From positions 1,860,001 through 1,924,000 of the forward strand of contig OU612071.1 in the NCBI GenBank assembly GCA_914767715.1: DNA of 64,000 bases. Direction: 5' to 3'. The notes beneath the pieces are model-generated. The model had not been told where the DNA came from. It worked only from the letters and a program-made list of their open reading frames with translations, and searched no databases. This document shows positions 48,801-57,812 of the stretch, piece after piece. Both the position numbers and the translations under genes were made by a program. This DNA is from Membranipora membranacea. Taxonomy: Eukaryota; Bryozoa; Gymnolaemata; Cheilostomatida; Membraniporidae. Within the stretch, counting starts at the first letter, position 1. Each line of letters starts with the position of its first letter.

Positions 48801-51582
48801 AATAGAACTTGACTTATTATTTAATAATGGCACAGTATAACATTTGGTTGGATTATCTATACCATCATCTAATTGAGTTAAATGAATTAAAGCCAGCATG
48901 CATGGCATCATTAACTAGAGAGCATGACTTGTAGAAATAAGACGTGCATGGTTAAGTTGAATTGCGTTTAATGTTAAACTTGATAAGGATTAAAAGGCAT
49001 GCTCTTGAGTCAAGTGTTTGATCGAATCAAATGATATCCCATATAAATAAGTCAGTGTCACATAGTGAGCATCATCATACCGAGCTCGTGAGCACAGATC
49101 TCAGTAGCGGAGAGTTAATGTGGTGACTCCATAACCCGGAATCCCACAACAGGTGAGTGAGTGAACATAGTTTACCATGTATCTGCATCTTCAGTACCTT
49201 TTTAACTTAGGTGTGAACAAACATTTTTTACTCAGTGGATCAAATCAGACGGTGAACCTGCAATAACAGATAACTTTAACTTAGTTTTTAGTTAGTGCAA
49301 GTGACTGAGCTCACAGTGAGACTGTACCATTCTCCAACTGAGTTTTGTTTAACAAGTTATGGCTGATTCTAGTAAAAAAGGCTGCTCACAACAATATCTA
49401 CTAAAATACAGGGAAATCAGCAGTTGCAATAACAGTCGACTACACCAGAAGAAGTTATTGAATAGCAGCAGCCTTGTCCTAGAATGCTAGCTCAACATTT
49501 TATAAAAAAATAGACGGAGATTCATGGTAGAGAATCCGCATATTGAAACAAGCTTTTTTATTTTGTTTCAAATAGAGTACAAGGTAGTCCTAGTACTCAG
49601 GACAATGTTACCCATGTTGTAATCCTCTCTTCTATATCTATTTCCAGATGCAGATAACGTAAAAAGTCAATGGGGGAAGGAAGGAGAAGAGGAAGGAGGA
49701 AGGGAATCGTATATGGCTGCCATGAGACGCAGGAAAGAGAGCCAGAGGAGTGGTGCCGGGGCTGGGATCCAAGAGCCATGGCGTCTTGAACGCCAAATGA
49801 AGTGGATATATGACTTTGCACACCTTCGACAGTAAGTAATACCTTGTTTTTTTTTCATTCACCGGCTTGAGAAACGTCTTATGTATCGTCAGCTCTGCGG
49901 GCCTAGATAATTTAGGCTTAGTGTGTTATTTCTTAACCTGATCAGATTACACAGCTAACCTTTTAGCTTCTCGACCTGATTAGGCTCAACTGAGTGAGAC
50001 CCATTTATTGTTCCTGCTTGACACTAATCTGTTATAATTCGCTGAGAGAGTAATTAAGCTATTATATTGGTGTTGTTGTCAGTCGAATTGTCAGGTTGAT
50101 GCTTATGAACTGGTTGCTTCATTGGTTTCACTCACATTGTAGATATTAAAATTTTGTCATAGTTATGTTACAATTTTCACACTGAGTTTAGTTTATAGTG
50201 CACTGTCGTTAACACAACTTTTTAGTTCGGTAGAATTTCTCTTTACTAAGCCCGGGGTATGATGCCAAGACTTGCTTGTAATTCGCCTAATGATGCATCA
50301 CACAGCTTGATTGTCTCGATCAAAAAAAGGTTGATTAAAATCCGATGTCATATCACTCGCCCATCCCGAGGCATGGGCGGCGAAATATTAGTGCCTTAAT
50401 GGCGAGGCCGCAATATCTGCGCCAATTTGCTCTCAGTTTGCAGGCAGGTCGGAGCACACCTGGGGGCCAACCAATCCCCAGTAGAAGATGGACTGCAGTG
50501 GGATTCGAACCCACGACCTTCAACACTTGCGTGTTGAAGTCCGACGCTCTAACCAACTGAGCCACCTCCTACTCTCAATGATACTTATTAGCCTATGTCT
50601 ATTTAAATGTGTTTGCCCCTTGTCATTGTGTTACCCACCAAGAAGTTTGGGTTAAAGTTTGAATGTGATGAAGCTTGACTGTCCCGTAATGTTGATCAAA
50701 ATCAGCGGGCTAAGGTAGTATTTTCAGTCAAGTCAGTAAGTCTAAATTTGATAACAGTATTAAATTACTAATGTCTAAAGAGTCACTATATTTATAATCC
50801 CTTTATTTGTAATGTGAAATTGGTTTCTTGCAATCTGGTCGCAATCTCAAACTGTTCATGACTGCTGTGACATCAAGAAGATTAGTTACACTTGTTATGG
50901 TATCATGTACTGCAATCTATAATGGTATCTGTTGATGATAAGCTGGCTAGACTTCAGCGAAGTCAATGTGTTGCATCAACTCAACTAGTAATTTTCTCAT
51001 ATCTGGTTTCTGAAGCCCCAAAGGACACATACAGGGATACATCATTTGTGACATAAACTTTATATGAAGATGACTGTTTCTTCTGTTTATAGAGCTTCCA
51101 CTAATGTACCCAGTAACTCGACGAACATGCCAGCTCAACACAGCAACACAGGGGAACCCAACACTAGGCCTATGTCACCTTCCAGTACAGCGTCTCAGAG
51201 TTCTGATACTGGTACCGCATCCATCACAGACACCATCCCTTCTCGTCCTGAGTTCCCTGAGAGCGCTCCTACACCGCTGACCACCACGCAAGGCAGTATG
51301 TCGAACCGTCCGTCTGGACACATATTCACATCCCCCCAACCTACTACAAGAGGAAGAAAAAGAGCAGCCCCGTCACCAGCTCCATCTGTAGACCCTGTAG
51401 AACAGGGAATCCTGGATCAGCTCAGCAGCTTAACCTCGGCTCTACAGAAACCCCCCAGAGACGAGAGTGATAATATCGGCACTATGGTTGCATGCCAGCA
51501 TAGAACACTGACATATGAACAGAGAGCTGTATTTTTACAGGGTATACAGGAGGCCTATATGAAGGCTCTAGAACAGTCATAA
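39811..51582 (+). CDS. MADF-domain accessory protein of the Harbinger element
   Basis: Spliced gene: exon to 39959, exon 49648-49831 (acceptor TATTTCCAG, donor GTAAGT) and exon 51093-51582 (acceptor GTTTATAG, stop TAA). The reading frame is kept across all junctions. The MADF domain is split over the first two exons: LILLVKENPPIYDKKDHRYKER...IWEAIYQQL, then DNVKSQWGKE...MRRRKESQRSGAG...WIYDFAHL. MADF domains are Myb-like DNA binders, and Harbinger elements use such a protein to bring the transposase to DNA. Exon 3 is Ser/Thr/Pro-rich with a basic RGRKRAAPS patch (likely nuclear localisation) and a helical end. The frame is open upstream of 39811 but has no ATG; the pyrimidine-rich TCACTTGACACACACACTCAG suggests an acceptor at 39810, so the start exon is unidentified. 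A 9.2 kb LTR insertion lies exactly at the first visible donor. Confidence 0.75.
39960..40953 (+). repeat. 5' LTR
   Basis: Starts TGTCGCATTTACAGCAGC and ends GGAATCCCACA. A TATA box is at about 40397 (TATATAAGAG). Near 40261-40315 the motif GATCAACCCTNNWTCAACCC recurs in degenerate form. Nearly identical to the 3' copy at 48183-49148. Confidence 0.9.
45099..45346. repeat. 62-bp tandem repeat, 4 units
   Basis: Units start at 45099, 45161, 45223 and 45285 with the text 'acaacctagagatgtg' and contain 'caatggttaggatggacaac'. Units differ by only a few bases, indicating recent expansion inside the LTR element. Confidence 0.95.
45548..45797. repeat. ~70-bp subterminal tandem repeat echoing the LTR start
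   Basis: About 3.5 degenerate units containing 'cataacaatcgaggacgat', 'gcagatgtcgcat' and 'agcagggagcggataacatg'. Each contains TG(T/T)(C/T)GCAT, the same octamer (TGTCGCAT) that begins the LTR, so the unit looks like a repeated copy of the purine tract/LTR junction. Confidence 0.75.
45798..45821 (+). repeat. 3' LTR, first 24 bp
   Basis: TGTCGCATTTACAGCAGC... is identical to the first 24 bases of the 5' LTR and is then interrupted by the LINE at 45822. The LTR resumes at 48183. Confidence 0.85.
45822..47996 (+). CDS. LINE reverse transcriptase (5'-truncated, frame open)
   Basis: About 724 residues without a stop. The linker (FTNTFKEKLSEATTIKTGKK...KPWMTNKIHKLM) precedes the RT: RVTPLHKKGSKSDPNNYRPI (46682), SQFGFRENRNTSLA (46834), IFLDFSKAFDTIDHE (46937; first catalytic Asp), GVPQGSVLGPILFLIFINDL (47113), EYILFADDTNIF (47192; catalytic Asp-Asp), TKFLGIELDSN (47419), then the thumb and a C-terminal region to GCGA-stop. 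The ATG at 45777 lies in LTR-element sequence, so the first 15 residues of that frame are a fusion artefact. Loss of the N-terminal endonuclease means it cannot retrotranspose alone. The intact frame points to a recent insertion. Confidence 0.88.
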   Translation, partial: PIIGCICFDQLKLAKPQSQFTVSRLDRSLFKQKIDDQKCWLNELECNDPDTAFALFTNTFKEKLSEATTIKTGKKIKKLQFRKPWMTNKIHKLMEERLKSYKQTQEEPFNKVALDKYMKFRNSVTMAIKSAKKEFFKSEFENCKFNQNEKWNFINRMLHRDSKANTPPQYIESQGTKITSIQEISEAFNTHFASVGKALAGDLPTPTISYSSYLINDNNLPAFDFLEISNEITESVINCSSERKATGYEGIPISLIKENKTTLSPILTHMINLIVRTSKFPDTQKIARVTPLHKKGSKSDPNNYRPISILTALSKLVEKTLASQLRFHFENNNIFSDSQFGFRENRNTSLAISRLMEKLYKNFNNSDITQGIFLDFSKAFDTIDHESLIAKLPYYNFTPDACNLVKTYLSERHPYVKLDSHSSSWLPIKIGVPQGSVLGPILFLIFINDLIKAAPDLEYILFADDTNIFSTDSHLVQENLHKVETWCIANKLILNYSKTFQVIFKAPNKLIKTSENYILNMGGNQLDNKLNTKFLGIELDSNITFKPHIVQICKKLNFILLLMRSIRPYLDIPMMINLYYTFFYPHLIYGIEFWGHAAECEINQILLLQKSALRVILKIHPRGHVTSFFEHLKIMPVQMLFKYRFLILYSKTIANCEICVSSPNVSFTRSKLGVVPQRANNCRGARSLLTTGVNLLNRYLPGERVCEPLGLRGRLTRALWGCGA
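45822..48182 (+). mobile_element. 5'-truncated Jockey/CR1-type LINE inserted in the 3' LTR
   Basis: Begins abruptly at 45822 inside coding sequence (no endonuclease domain) and ends in a ~14-base poly(A) at 48169-48182 after an AATAAA at 48148. Comparison with the intact 5' LTR shows the insertion point between 'agcaaacag' and 'tttctatatc', with about 3-5 target bases lost or hidden in the A tail and no target duplication. Confidence 0.88.
48183..49148 (+). repeat. 3' LTR, remainder
   Basis: Matches 39988-40953 with about 15 substitutions (for example ttgacgtcag/ttggcgtcag at 40362/48557). Ends AATCCCACA, followed by the ACAG target duplication. Confidence 0.9.
50350..50568 (-). repeat. tRNA-derived SINE in a Harbinger intron
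   Basis: On the minus strand, GTGGCTCAGTTGGTTAGAGC (A box) is followed by a hairpin (TTCAACAC/GTGTTGAA), then GTGGGTTCGAATCCCAC (B box and T arm), then a ~130-bp body ending ...GGGATGGGCGAG. The T arm pairs perfectly but the acceptor arms do not, and a body follows, which is typical of a tRNA-derived SINE. It lies in the second intron of the MADF gene. Confidence 0.7.
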
Positions 51583-52638
51583 CGAGAGGAGGATGATAGG
51601 ATTTACAGTGAATTGTGGTTAATTTCATAATAATACAATTTTTTTCTCCCCATCAGCATATAATTACCCATACTAGTTAATACTTTTTATAATTCAAATC
51701 TATTCCTTTCTCACAACTCTCAGGATGTATCGCACTCCATTTATACCTATATATATATATGACCTATATATCACAAGGTCCTAACACATATTTGGGGTTA
51801 GTGACATATCATCAACAGGATGTTTTTGACAGCTATTGGATAAGGAATTTGTGCTAGCTTGAATTGGCTTTGGCTTTTTTGTATCTGTAATCTTCATTGG
51901 TGGGTTTTTCCTTCTTTTATTCTCGTCATCGCATGGTTGTGATCTATGCGGTTGCTGATTTCGAGCCTTATAAATTCTGAGGACAGACTACGATTACCAT
52001 TCCTCACATTGAGAAGGCATACATATTTTGACATCTTTGTGGTCGGGGGGGTCTGACACAGTTACGCCCTCTCTTATAAGACTTGTCAATGTTTTGAAAT
52101 ACAAGGCCATGCTATATTATGTTTCCACCGACTTTCATTGTTCAGATGGGAATACAACTCCGACTATTACTTTAAATTTACCACATCAAGTTGAGTAAAA
52201 TAAACTCAAATATTAGAGCCCGATATTGTATAAATATGTGAAGTGATATGAAATTAAACAAAGGGCTCATTAAGATGACTGCGTTTGTAATGATCATCTA
52301 CTCCATCTCGTACCGAATGTTCGGTTAGTCTCGATTTGACACGGGAGGTTTATGATATATTATAGATAAGTATTTTGAATATATCTTGAGGTGTTTATTA
52401 ACTTATGTGCCAGCAATATTCAGATTTTGAGTTAGACAGAAACTTGGTTTTGAATATGGTTATAATGATCAAAGTATGTTTATAACAGCATAGCAATTGA
52501 ACTTATTCGTAGGTAAAAGATGTTATAATTACAGAGCTCAGCGTATCCTAAGTGCACTCCACTCGAGTCGTTATAAAATCTGAATTAACAATAAGGGAAG
52601 TGTAGTCAGCAAGTAGAAATTGATCAGCATTATAAAAA
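51583..52638. other. Spacer between the two convergent Harbinger genes
   Basis: About 1 kb between the MADF gene stop and the transposase stop. AT-rich; AATAAT/AATAAA-like signals are present but none was assigned. No further gene. Confidence 0.5.
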
Positions 52639-54960
52639 TCATCTCACTCGATTGACATGTGCATCCTGCCAATCAACTGCCCCCTCAGCACTAAACCAAT
52701 TCGCATATCTGTTTCGAGCGTTTCTAGCAGCAACTGCATGGCCTCTTGCAACAGCTGCTAATCCGTCCAGGTTCTGGTTATCTGCTCTCCAAAAGCCCCC
52801 TGCAACGACTCCACCTGGCATGGCGTTGTCACCAAAACCTGCCGGCATGTAAATATTGTCACGAACAGAACATAACATGTTGTGAAGGACGCAGCAGGTT
52901 CTAACTAGTGATGTTGCTTTCTCAGCATCGGCATCTATGGTTGTGAACAATACTCTGAATCGATTGGTTAATATACCAAAGGTAATTTCGACGACACGTC
53001 TCGCTTGAGATAACCTGTAATTATATCTCTTATTCTCGATGGTGTCTAAATCTCTGCCAAGAAACGGCCTTAACAGGTTGGACTGGAGGGGGAACGCTTT
53101 GTCACCTATCATAACATATTCCGCCGGATCTTGTGTTCCTGGAAGTGGTCTGGGTGGTGGTGTATTAACGGTCTTATTTTTCCATGCCGTTCCGAACTCT
53201 CTCCTATCCCATATTCCAGAGTCACTGGCACTCCCTATCTGCTCAATGTCCACAGAGATGAACCTATAGTCAGCGCTCGCAACTGCCATCAGGTTTATTG
53301 AGAATGTTTTCTTGTAGTTGAAGTAAACGGTTCCTGTATTATCGGGTGCTCTGATATTAATATGTTTGCCATCGATAGCACCCAAGCAATTGGGAAAGTT
53401 CCATGTGTCATAAAACCTAGAAAGATAAGAAAAAATACAACGATGAATTAAATGAAATTGAAGAGGTAGGTAAGTCAATATTCATATCGACCCAAACATG
53501 AGATTTGAAGGCTCGTGTCTCATCATTATTTTTCGGTCATATCTTGGAATCGGCCATTCCATTCAAAAGGTGTAGACAGATCTGCCAGTGTTTGATATGA
53601 ATAAACAATTTGATACATATTTATGCAATAGTATATATCAGCATTCTTTTACAGTCTGTCTGTTTACTTCTAGGACCTTGACAGCCAAATATCAGCGATG
53701 ATTGACAGTCTTTATGTTCCCATAGGGAACATAAAGACTGTCAATCCTCGCTGATGACAATATAAGCTAACCAGCCTGTCATTTTTCATCGAACAAAGCA
53801 CTATATACTGATAGCCTACCATCATTTGCAGACAAAACCACATTGTGCATGAGTTATTCTGGAAAACCTGGGTTTAAATTTGAATGAGCGAGCCATGTGA
53901 TGTGGCGCCCTCCTATTGCATTCTATTGAGATTCCCCGTCATGTAAGCAGAAATTTTAGAACTGTAGGCTATCACAAATCTTCCTCGTTTTACACACATA
54001 TAAAATCGACCATATGTAGGCTACTCACTTGTCAGCAATGCCCTGCCACTCGTTATGAGTTGAGGGAAGACGGAGATATAGAGGCTGAAGTATATCCCAA
54101 ATCGCTTCACAGGTGTCATATATTATATCTGACACTGTCTTCCTCCCCAAAGCATAAATGTATGCTAGCGTTCCAAAACTAATCCCTGTCACCAAGAAAT
54201 GGAGCGTGACGCAGAGTCTAGTGTCAGGAGGAATAGCCAACCTCATCTGTGTGTCCTGCTTCGTAATTCTGTGGGCAATGAGCTAAAAAAACAAAACCAA
54301 AATGAACAAGCTGCTGTATATGACCGATATTAACTTCCTTGCGAGTATTAGAAGCAAAAGGAATTATACACCATGTTCATATACTTAGCGGACATATCCA
54401 TAATTTCAATAGGTATAGCAGATTAAAATGTTGGAGCATTCTTTTCTGAAAGATGCAGAGGCAGCAACTCATACATACAAGATCACATTGAAAATATAAG
54501 ATCATTCCCAGCCTTCAAACTCTGTTCATTGTTGATGGGCCAGTTATATAGCCCTGCAGACTCAGAGCTAGTTTGGTATCATAATTATAAGTATTATTTA
54601 TTATCATGTCACTAGTATGTAGTAAGGAATGTGTATAATAATGTATAATGATTATGTCTGAGGAACATTTTAGTTTTATTTGATAAAATATGTACCAACC
54701 TGTAGAAGGTATGTGAATGTCTGTGGAGACATTCTGAAGTTCGAGTGGAATCTATCAGGAAACTGTTTGAGCTGATTGAATCTGTTGAAAACAGATTACT
54801 CTCTTCTCGTTTGGTTCATCTCATGAACCCACACCCTTCTTCTTGCTCTCTGTGCCTGCTGATCTTGTTCTCTATCCAATCTCCTTCTCCTTCTCCTGAC
54901 ATATAACTAACCCAACATCTGCACAATCATCCCTGCAGCTAACAACTGCTCTGGTTCCAT
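52639..54960 (-). pseudogene. HARBI1-like PIF/Harbinger transposase with two N-terminal stops
   Basis: Three exons: 54960-54700 (donor CAG|GTTGGT), 54282-54029 (acceptor TTTTTTTAG, donor GTGAGT) and 53416-52639 (acceptor TTTCTAG). Together 1,293 nt, exactly 431 codons in frame. Features: arginine-rich N-terminus (RRRRRRLD, ARRRVWVHEMN), FRMSPQTFTYLLQLIAHRI, HTH-like LHFLVTGISFGTLAYIYALGRKTVSDII, then the DDE nuclease: GAIDGKH (first Asp), VMIGDKAF (second Asp), ARRVVEITFGIL (Glu), C-term HNML. All three catalytic residues are present. Two in-frame stops, TAG at 54909-54907 (codon 18) and TAA at 54798-54796 (codon 55), interrupt exon 1. Translation from a later ATG would lose the basic N-terminus, so the copy is probably inactive. 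Confidence 0.85.
53691..53755. repeat. Near-perfect hairpin in transposase intron
   Basis: Arms of about 30 bp (cagcgatgattgacagtc... against ...gactgtcaatcctcgctg) with one mismatch meet almost without a loop at 'ttcccatagggaa'. It lies in the intron between the second and third transposase exons. Confidence 0.85.
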
Positions 54961-55216
54961 AATTTTTTGATAATGTCCTGATAATGCTGAGTGAGTGAAA
55001 ATAATAAATGTGTGGATGATAATGTTTTTTCTCTGTGTGGCCTTGACATGGGTGGGCATGACCTACAATTTTTTTAGTGCAATATGATTGGTCAATGATA
55101 TAGCATCGTTTGCACTGCACAACCTACGCGTTGGCCTGTGTAGCTGGTGGAGTTGTCCCGACACGTCGCGTGGGTAGGCAACTACCGATGAAACGAAGGC
55201 CTGTGGAGCTACACCT

Positions 55217-55440
55217 TTAGGATATATCCTTATCCTGCGGTAACAACAATAAAAGATAATCCGCCAATCGCATCCCACATCATATATCCCAGCCGATACA
55301 AGTTTTTGCAAATATTAAACCCTGATGCAACATGACTTCAGTGGCCGGCACCACTTAAAAAATTGAAGCACTGTCGGTTATAGCAAGGACTATATTATAT
55401 TCTCATATTGAAGACAACGACAATTTGTCGGCTCTAAGTG
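55217..55440. repeat. ~1.5 kb dispersed repeat, copy A right part
   Basis: Continues the repeat cut at 39488. It matches 62600-62821 closely, starting with the half palindrome GGATATATCC and including 'atatatcccagccgatacaa' and 'gacttcagtggccggca'. Confidence 0.8.
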
Positions 55441-55660
55441 GCAGCATCTGCATCTGTAAATTACTTGCATAAGTACTGCCTGGCAGTACAAACATTTCTA
55501 ATATAACAAAAAATAGGACTTCAGAGGGTCACAGATGTAGAGTTACACTGACAGATATTTTGAAGCCCAATGTTGTTATCAGGCACACATTACTATTGTG
55601 TACGAGTCACAAAAAATATTATTGAGAAACTGTTTACTTTTAATCAAGTGTTGGACTCGA

Positions 55661-56770
55661 TTAACTACTTTAAAATGGGTGAGGGTTCAAGGCCTATTTT
55701 GAGTGCACTGCAAAGTAAAAATTAAAACCTTGATGGTAACAGGGAGGGTAAGTAATGGTAAGTGCTGAGAGTTTTCAATTATAGTTGCTCATAATTTTCT
55801 CCCCTTGTCAAAAAAGGGGACAACTCTGTACAAACTTATCAAAGTATGTGCCTAGAGAAGTGAAGAAGGGATTTGCAAGAGGGAAAACTGTATCATTAAA
55901 CTACGAATGTTAAGAACATCTAACTATGCAACATGGGCTAAACCCACAAGCCCTTTATGATTGCTCATTATTTAATATAAAACTAAATATATATAAGGTA
56001 ATACAATCATGCGAACATATGTAGAGAAAAATTGAGGGTTTGAACATCAACAAACAAGCTCTGAAATAAACCCCATCCTGTGAAATTCGAGTTGATCATA
56101 TCAATTTCTTGAATGAAGAACAATTTGCTTTATTTTTTCCTTGAAAACGTAGAGCTGAAGCAATCGGCCACTAGATTGACACTACCATCACCAGATAAAA
56201 ACCTCAAACCTCAGAATTAACTACTTTAAAATGGGTGAAGGTTCAAGGCCTATTTTGAGTGCACTGCAACGTAAAAATAAAAACCTTGATGGTAACAGGG
56301 AGGGTAAGTAATGGTAAGTGCTGAGAGTTTTCAATTATAGTTGCTCATAATTTTCTCCCCTTGTTAAAAAAGGGGACAACTCTGTACAAACTTATCACAG
56401 TATGTACCCTAGAGAAGTGAAGAAGGGATTTACAAGAGGGAAAACTGTATCATTAAACTACTAATGTTAAGAACATCTAACTATGCAACATGGGCTAAAC
56501 CCACAAGCCCTTTATGATTGCTCATTATTTAATATAAAACTAAATCTATATAAGGTAATACAATCATGCGAACATATGTAGAGAAAAATTGAGGGTTTGA
56601 ACATCAACAAACAAGCTCTGAAATAAACCCCATCCTGTGAAATTCGAGTTGATCATATCAATTTCTTGAATGAAGAACAATTTGCTTTATTTTTTCCTTG
56701 AAAACGTAGAGCTGAAGCAATCGGCCACTAGATTGACACTACCATCACCGGATAAAACTCAAACCTCAGA
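55661..56770. repeat. 556-bp tandem duplication
   Basis: 55661-56216 and 56217-56770 are direct, adjacent, nearly identical copies starting 'ttaactactttaaaatggg' and ending near 'gataaaa..ctcaaacctcag'. Differences are a handful of substitutions and small indels. No coding content. Confidence 0.95.
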
Positions 56771-57806
56771 TATGAGCCTGTAGTGTAAGATGTAAGATAC
56801 GAACCAGGCGATGTCTGGAAATCGGGCAAATTTAGATCATAGTTTAATAACTTACCTCTGTCTGATACTGTATCAGATTATAGACCCTTATTTTTGGCTT
56901 TCTATCAAACTCGCTGCAATCTAGCAGAAACTATACAACACCAAATGCCCTTACTGTATGCATGCATAATCAAATCCTTATTTCATAGGGAGGGAGGGGG
57001 TCACTACTTTCCCCTTAGTCAAAAACAAAATTTTTGGTATGCCTGAAGGCTGTTCCCAAACATGGTGCCATATTGTGATGTATGAACTATAAACGCCTTG
57101 TGTTCCAGTATGTTTGGTGAATAAATATAAAGAACTCGTAACACATTTGCGTCATTAAACTCAGACCACCCGGAACATTACATAGTGAGACCAGAGAAAC
57201 TCTGCTAATTATCATCAGAAAGTCGAATCAATTTGTGTGGGTCTATTAATATAAAAGGCGTAGTTATTATTATAATATAGAGTTGATGTTGACACAGCCA
57301 GTTTTGGCTTTCTATCAATCTCGCTGCAAATGGCAGTCTAGCAGAAACTATACTCACTATTTCTCAGGTAGGGGGGTTACTTTTTCCCCTCTGCCAAACA
57401 CAAAAGTTTTTGCAACTCCTATAGCTGCCAATAAAAATCGAGCTTTAAAACAATCTTTGAAATATCCTCTAGATAAGATCTTCAGAATTTATTGATCCAA
57501 ATGCATGGATCCTAATGTTTTGTTTTGTTTTAACGGCCTGAGATATTTGCCGCATTCAGATCAAATCAACCAAGCACTATATAAAGTGAGACCAGCAGAG
57601 ACTCTGCTAACCCAAAATGAAAATTCTAACCATTGCTAGTGCAGTTTTCAAAAAATAACTCAGACTAATTTATGCAGGTCAAACAGGTACATAAGACTAC
57701 GTCATGATTATATAGAGGCCATAATATTATAATAATAACATACAGGCCTAAAAGGCCGATTACCAATTATTAAAATTCTGTTTTGTAGCTCATTGTATTA
57801 CATGTG
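56771..57806. other. Non-coding, diverged repeat fragments
   Basis: Short blocks recur in degenerate form: 'tggctttctatcaa.ctcgctgcaa' at 56897 and 57305, and 'gtgagaccag...actctgctaa' at 57186 and 57586. Related text appears at 60955 and 61200. Probably relics of the same family as the ~1.5 kb repeat; no gene. Confidence 0.45.
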
Positions 57807-57812
57807 TTAATA

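Larger units (their letters stand above)
39960..49148 (+). mobile_element. Non-autonomous LTR retrotransposon (LARD-like)
   Basis: 994-bp 5' LTR (39960-40953) and a 3' LTR interrupted by a LINE (45798-45821 plus 48183-49148), starting TGTCGCAT and ending CCCACA. The two are about 98% identical by eye (roughly 15 differences). The target duplication is ACAG (39956-39959 and 49149-49152). The sequence after the 5' LTR, ATTGGTGCTCGCCGAGTGAG (40954), sits where the primer-binding site should be; AGGGGGGTGCATA precedes the 3' LTR as a short purine tract. The 4.8 kb interior has no gag, protease, RT or integrase frames, only short random ones, so it relied on proteins from another element. Confidence 0.88.
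39489..55216. mobile_element. PIF/Harbinger DNA transposon carrying nested insertions
   Basis: Terminal inverted repeats AGGTGTAGCTCCACAGGCCT (39489-39508) and its reverse complement (55197-55216) flank 15.7 kb. The flanks are TAA on the left (39486-39488) and TTA on the right (55217-55219), consistent with the 3-bp TWA duplication of PIF/Harbinger elements after one substitution. The uninterrupted copy of the host repeat shows the unoccupied site (GAGTGAGGATATATC at 62597-62611). Without the nested LTR element the transposon is ~6.5 kb. It has the family's two genes facing each other: a MADF DNA-binding protein (+) and a HARBI1-like transposase (-). The two proteins normally act together on the ends of the element in the nucleus. 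Confidence 0.88.

Noticed and set aside
39960-49148. Direct repeats at 40 and 48 kb as a segmental duplication
   Set aside because: TGT...ACA ends, a primer-site-like sequence after the first copy, a purine tract before the second and the ACAG duplication fit LTRs much better.
50500-50568. A functional tRNA gene on the minus strand
   Set aside because: A and B boxes and the T arm are good, but the acceptor arms do not pair and a ~130-bp body follows, so a tRNA-derived SINE fits better. The same reasoning applies to 15483, 33988 and 57975.
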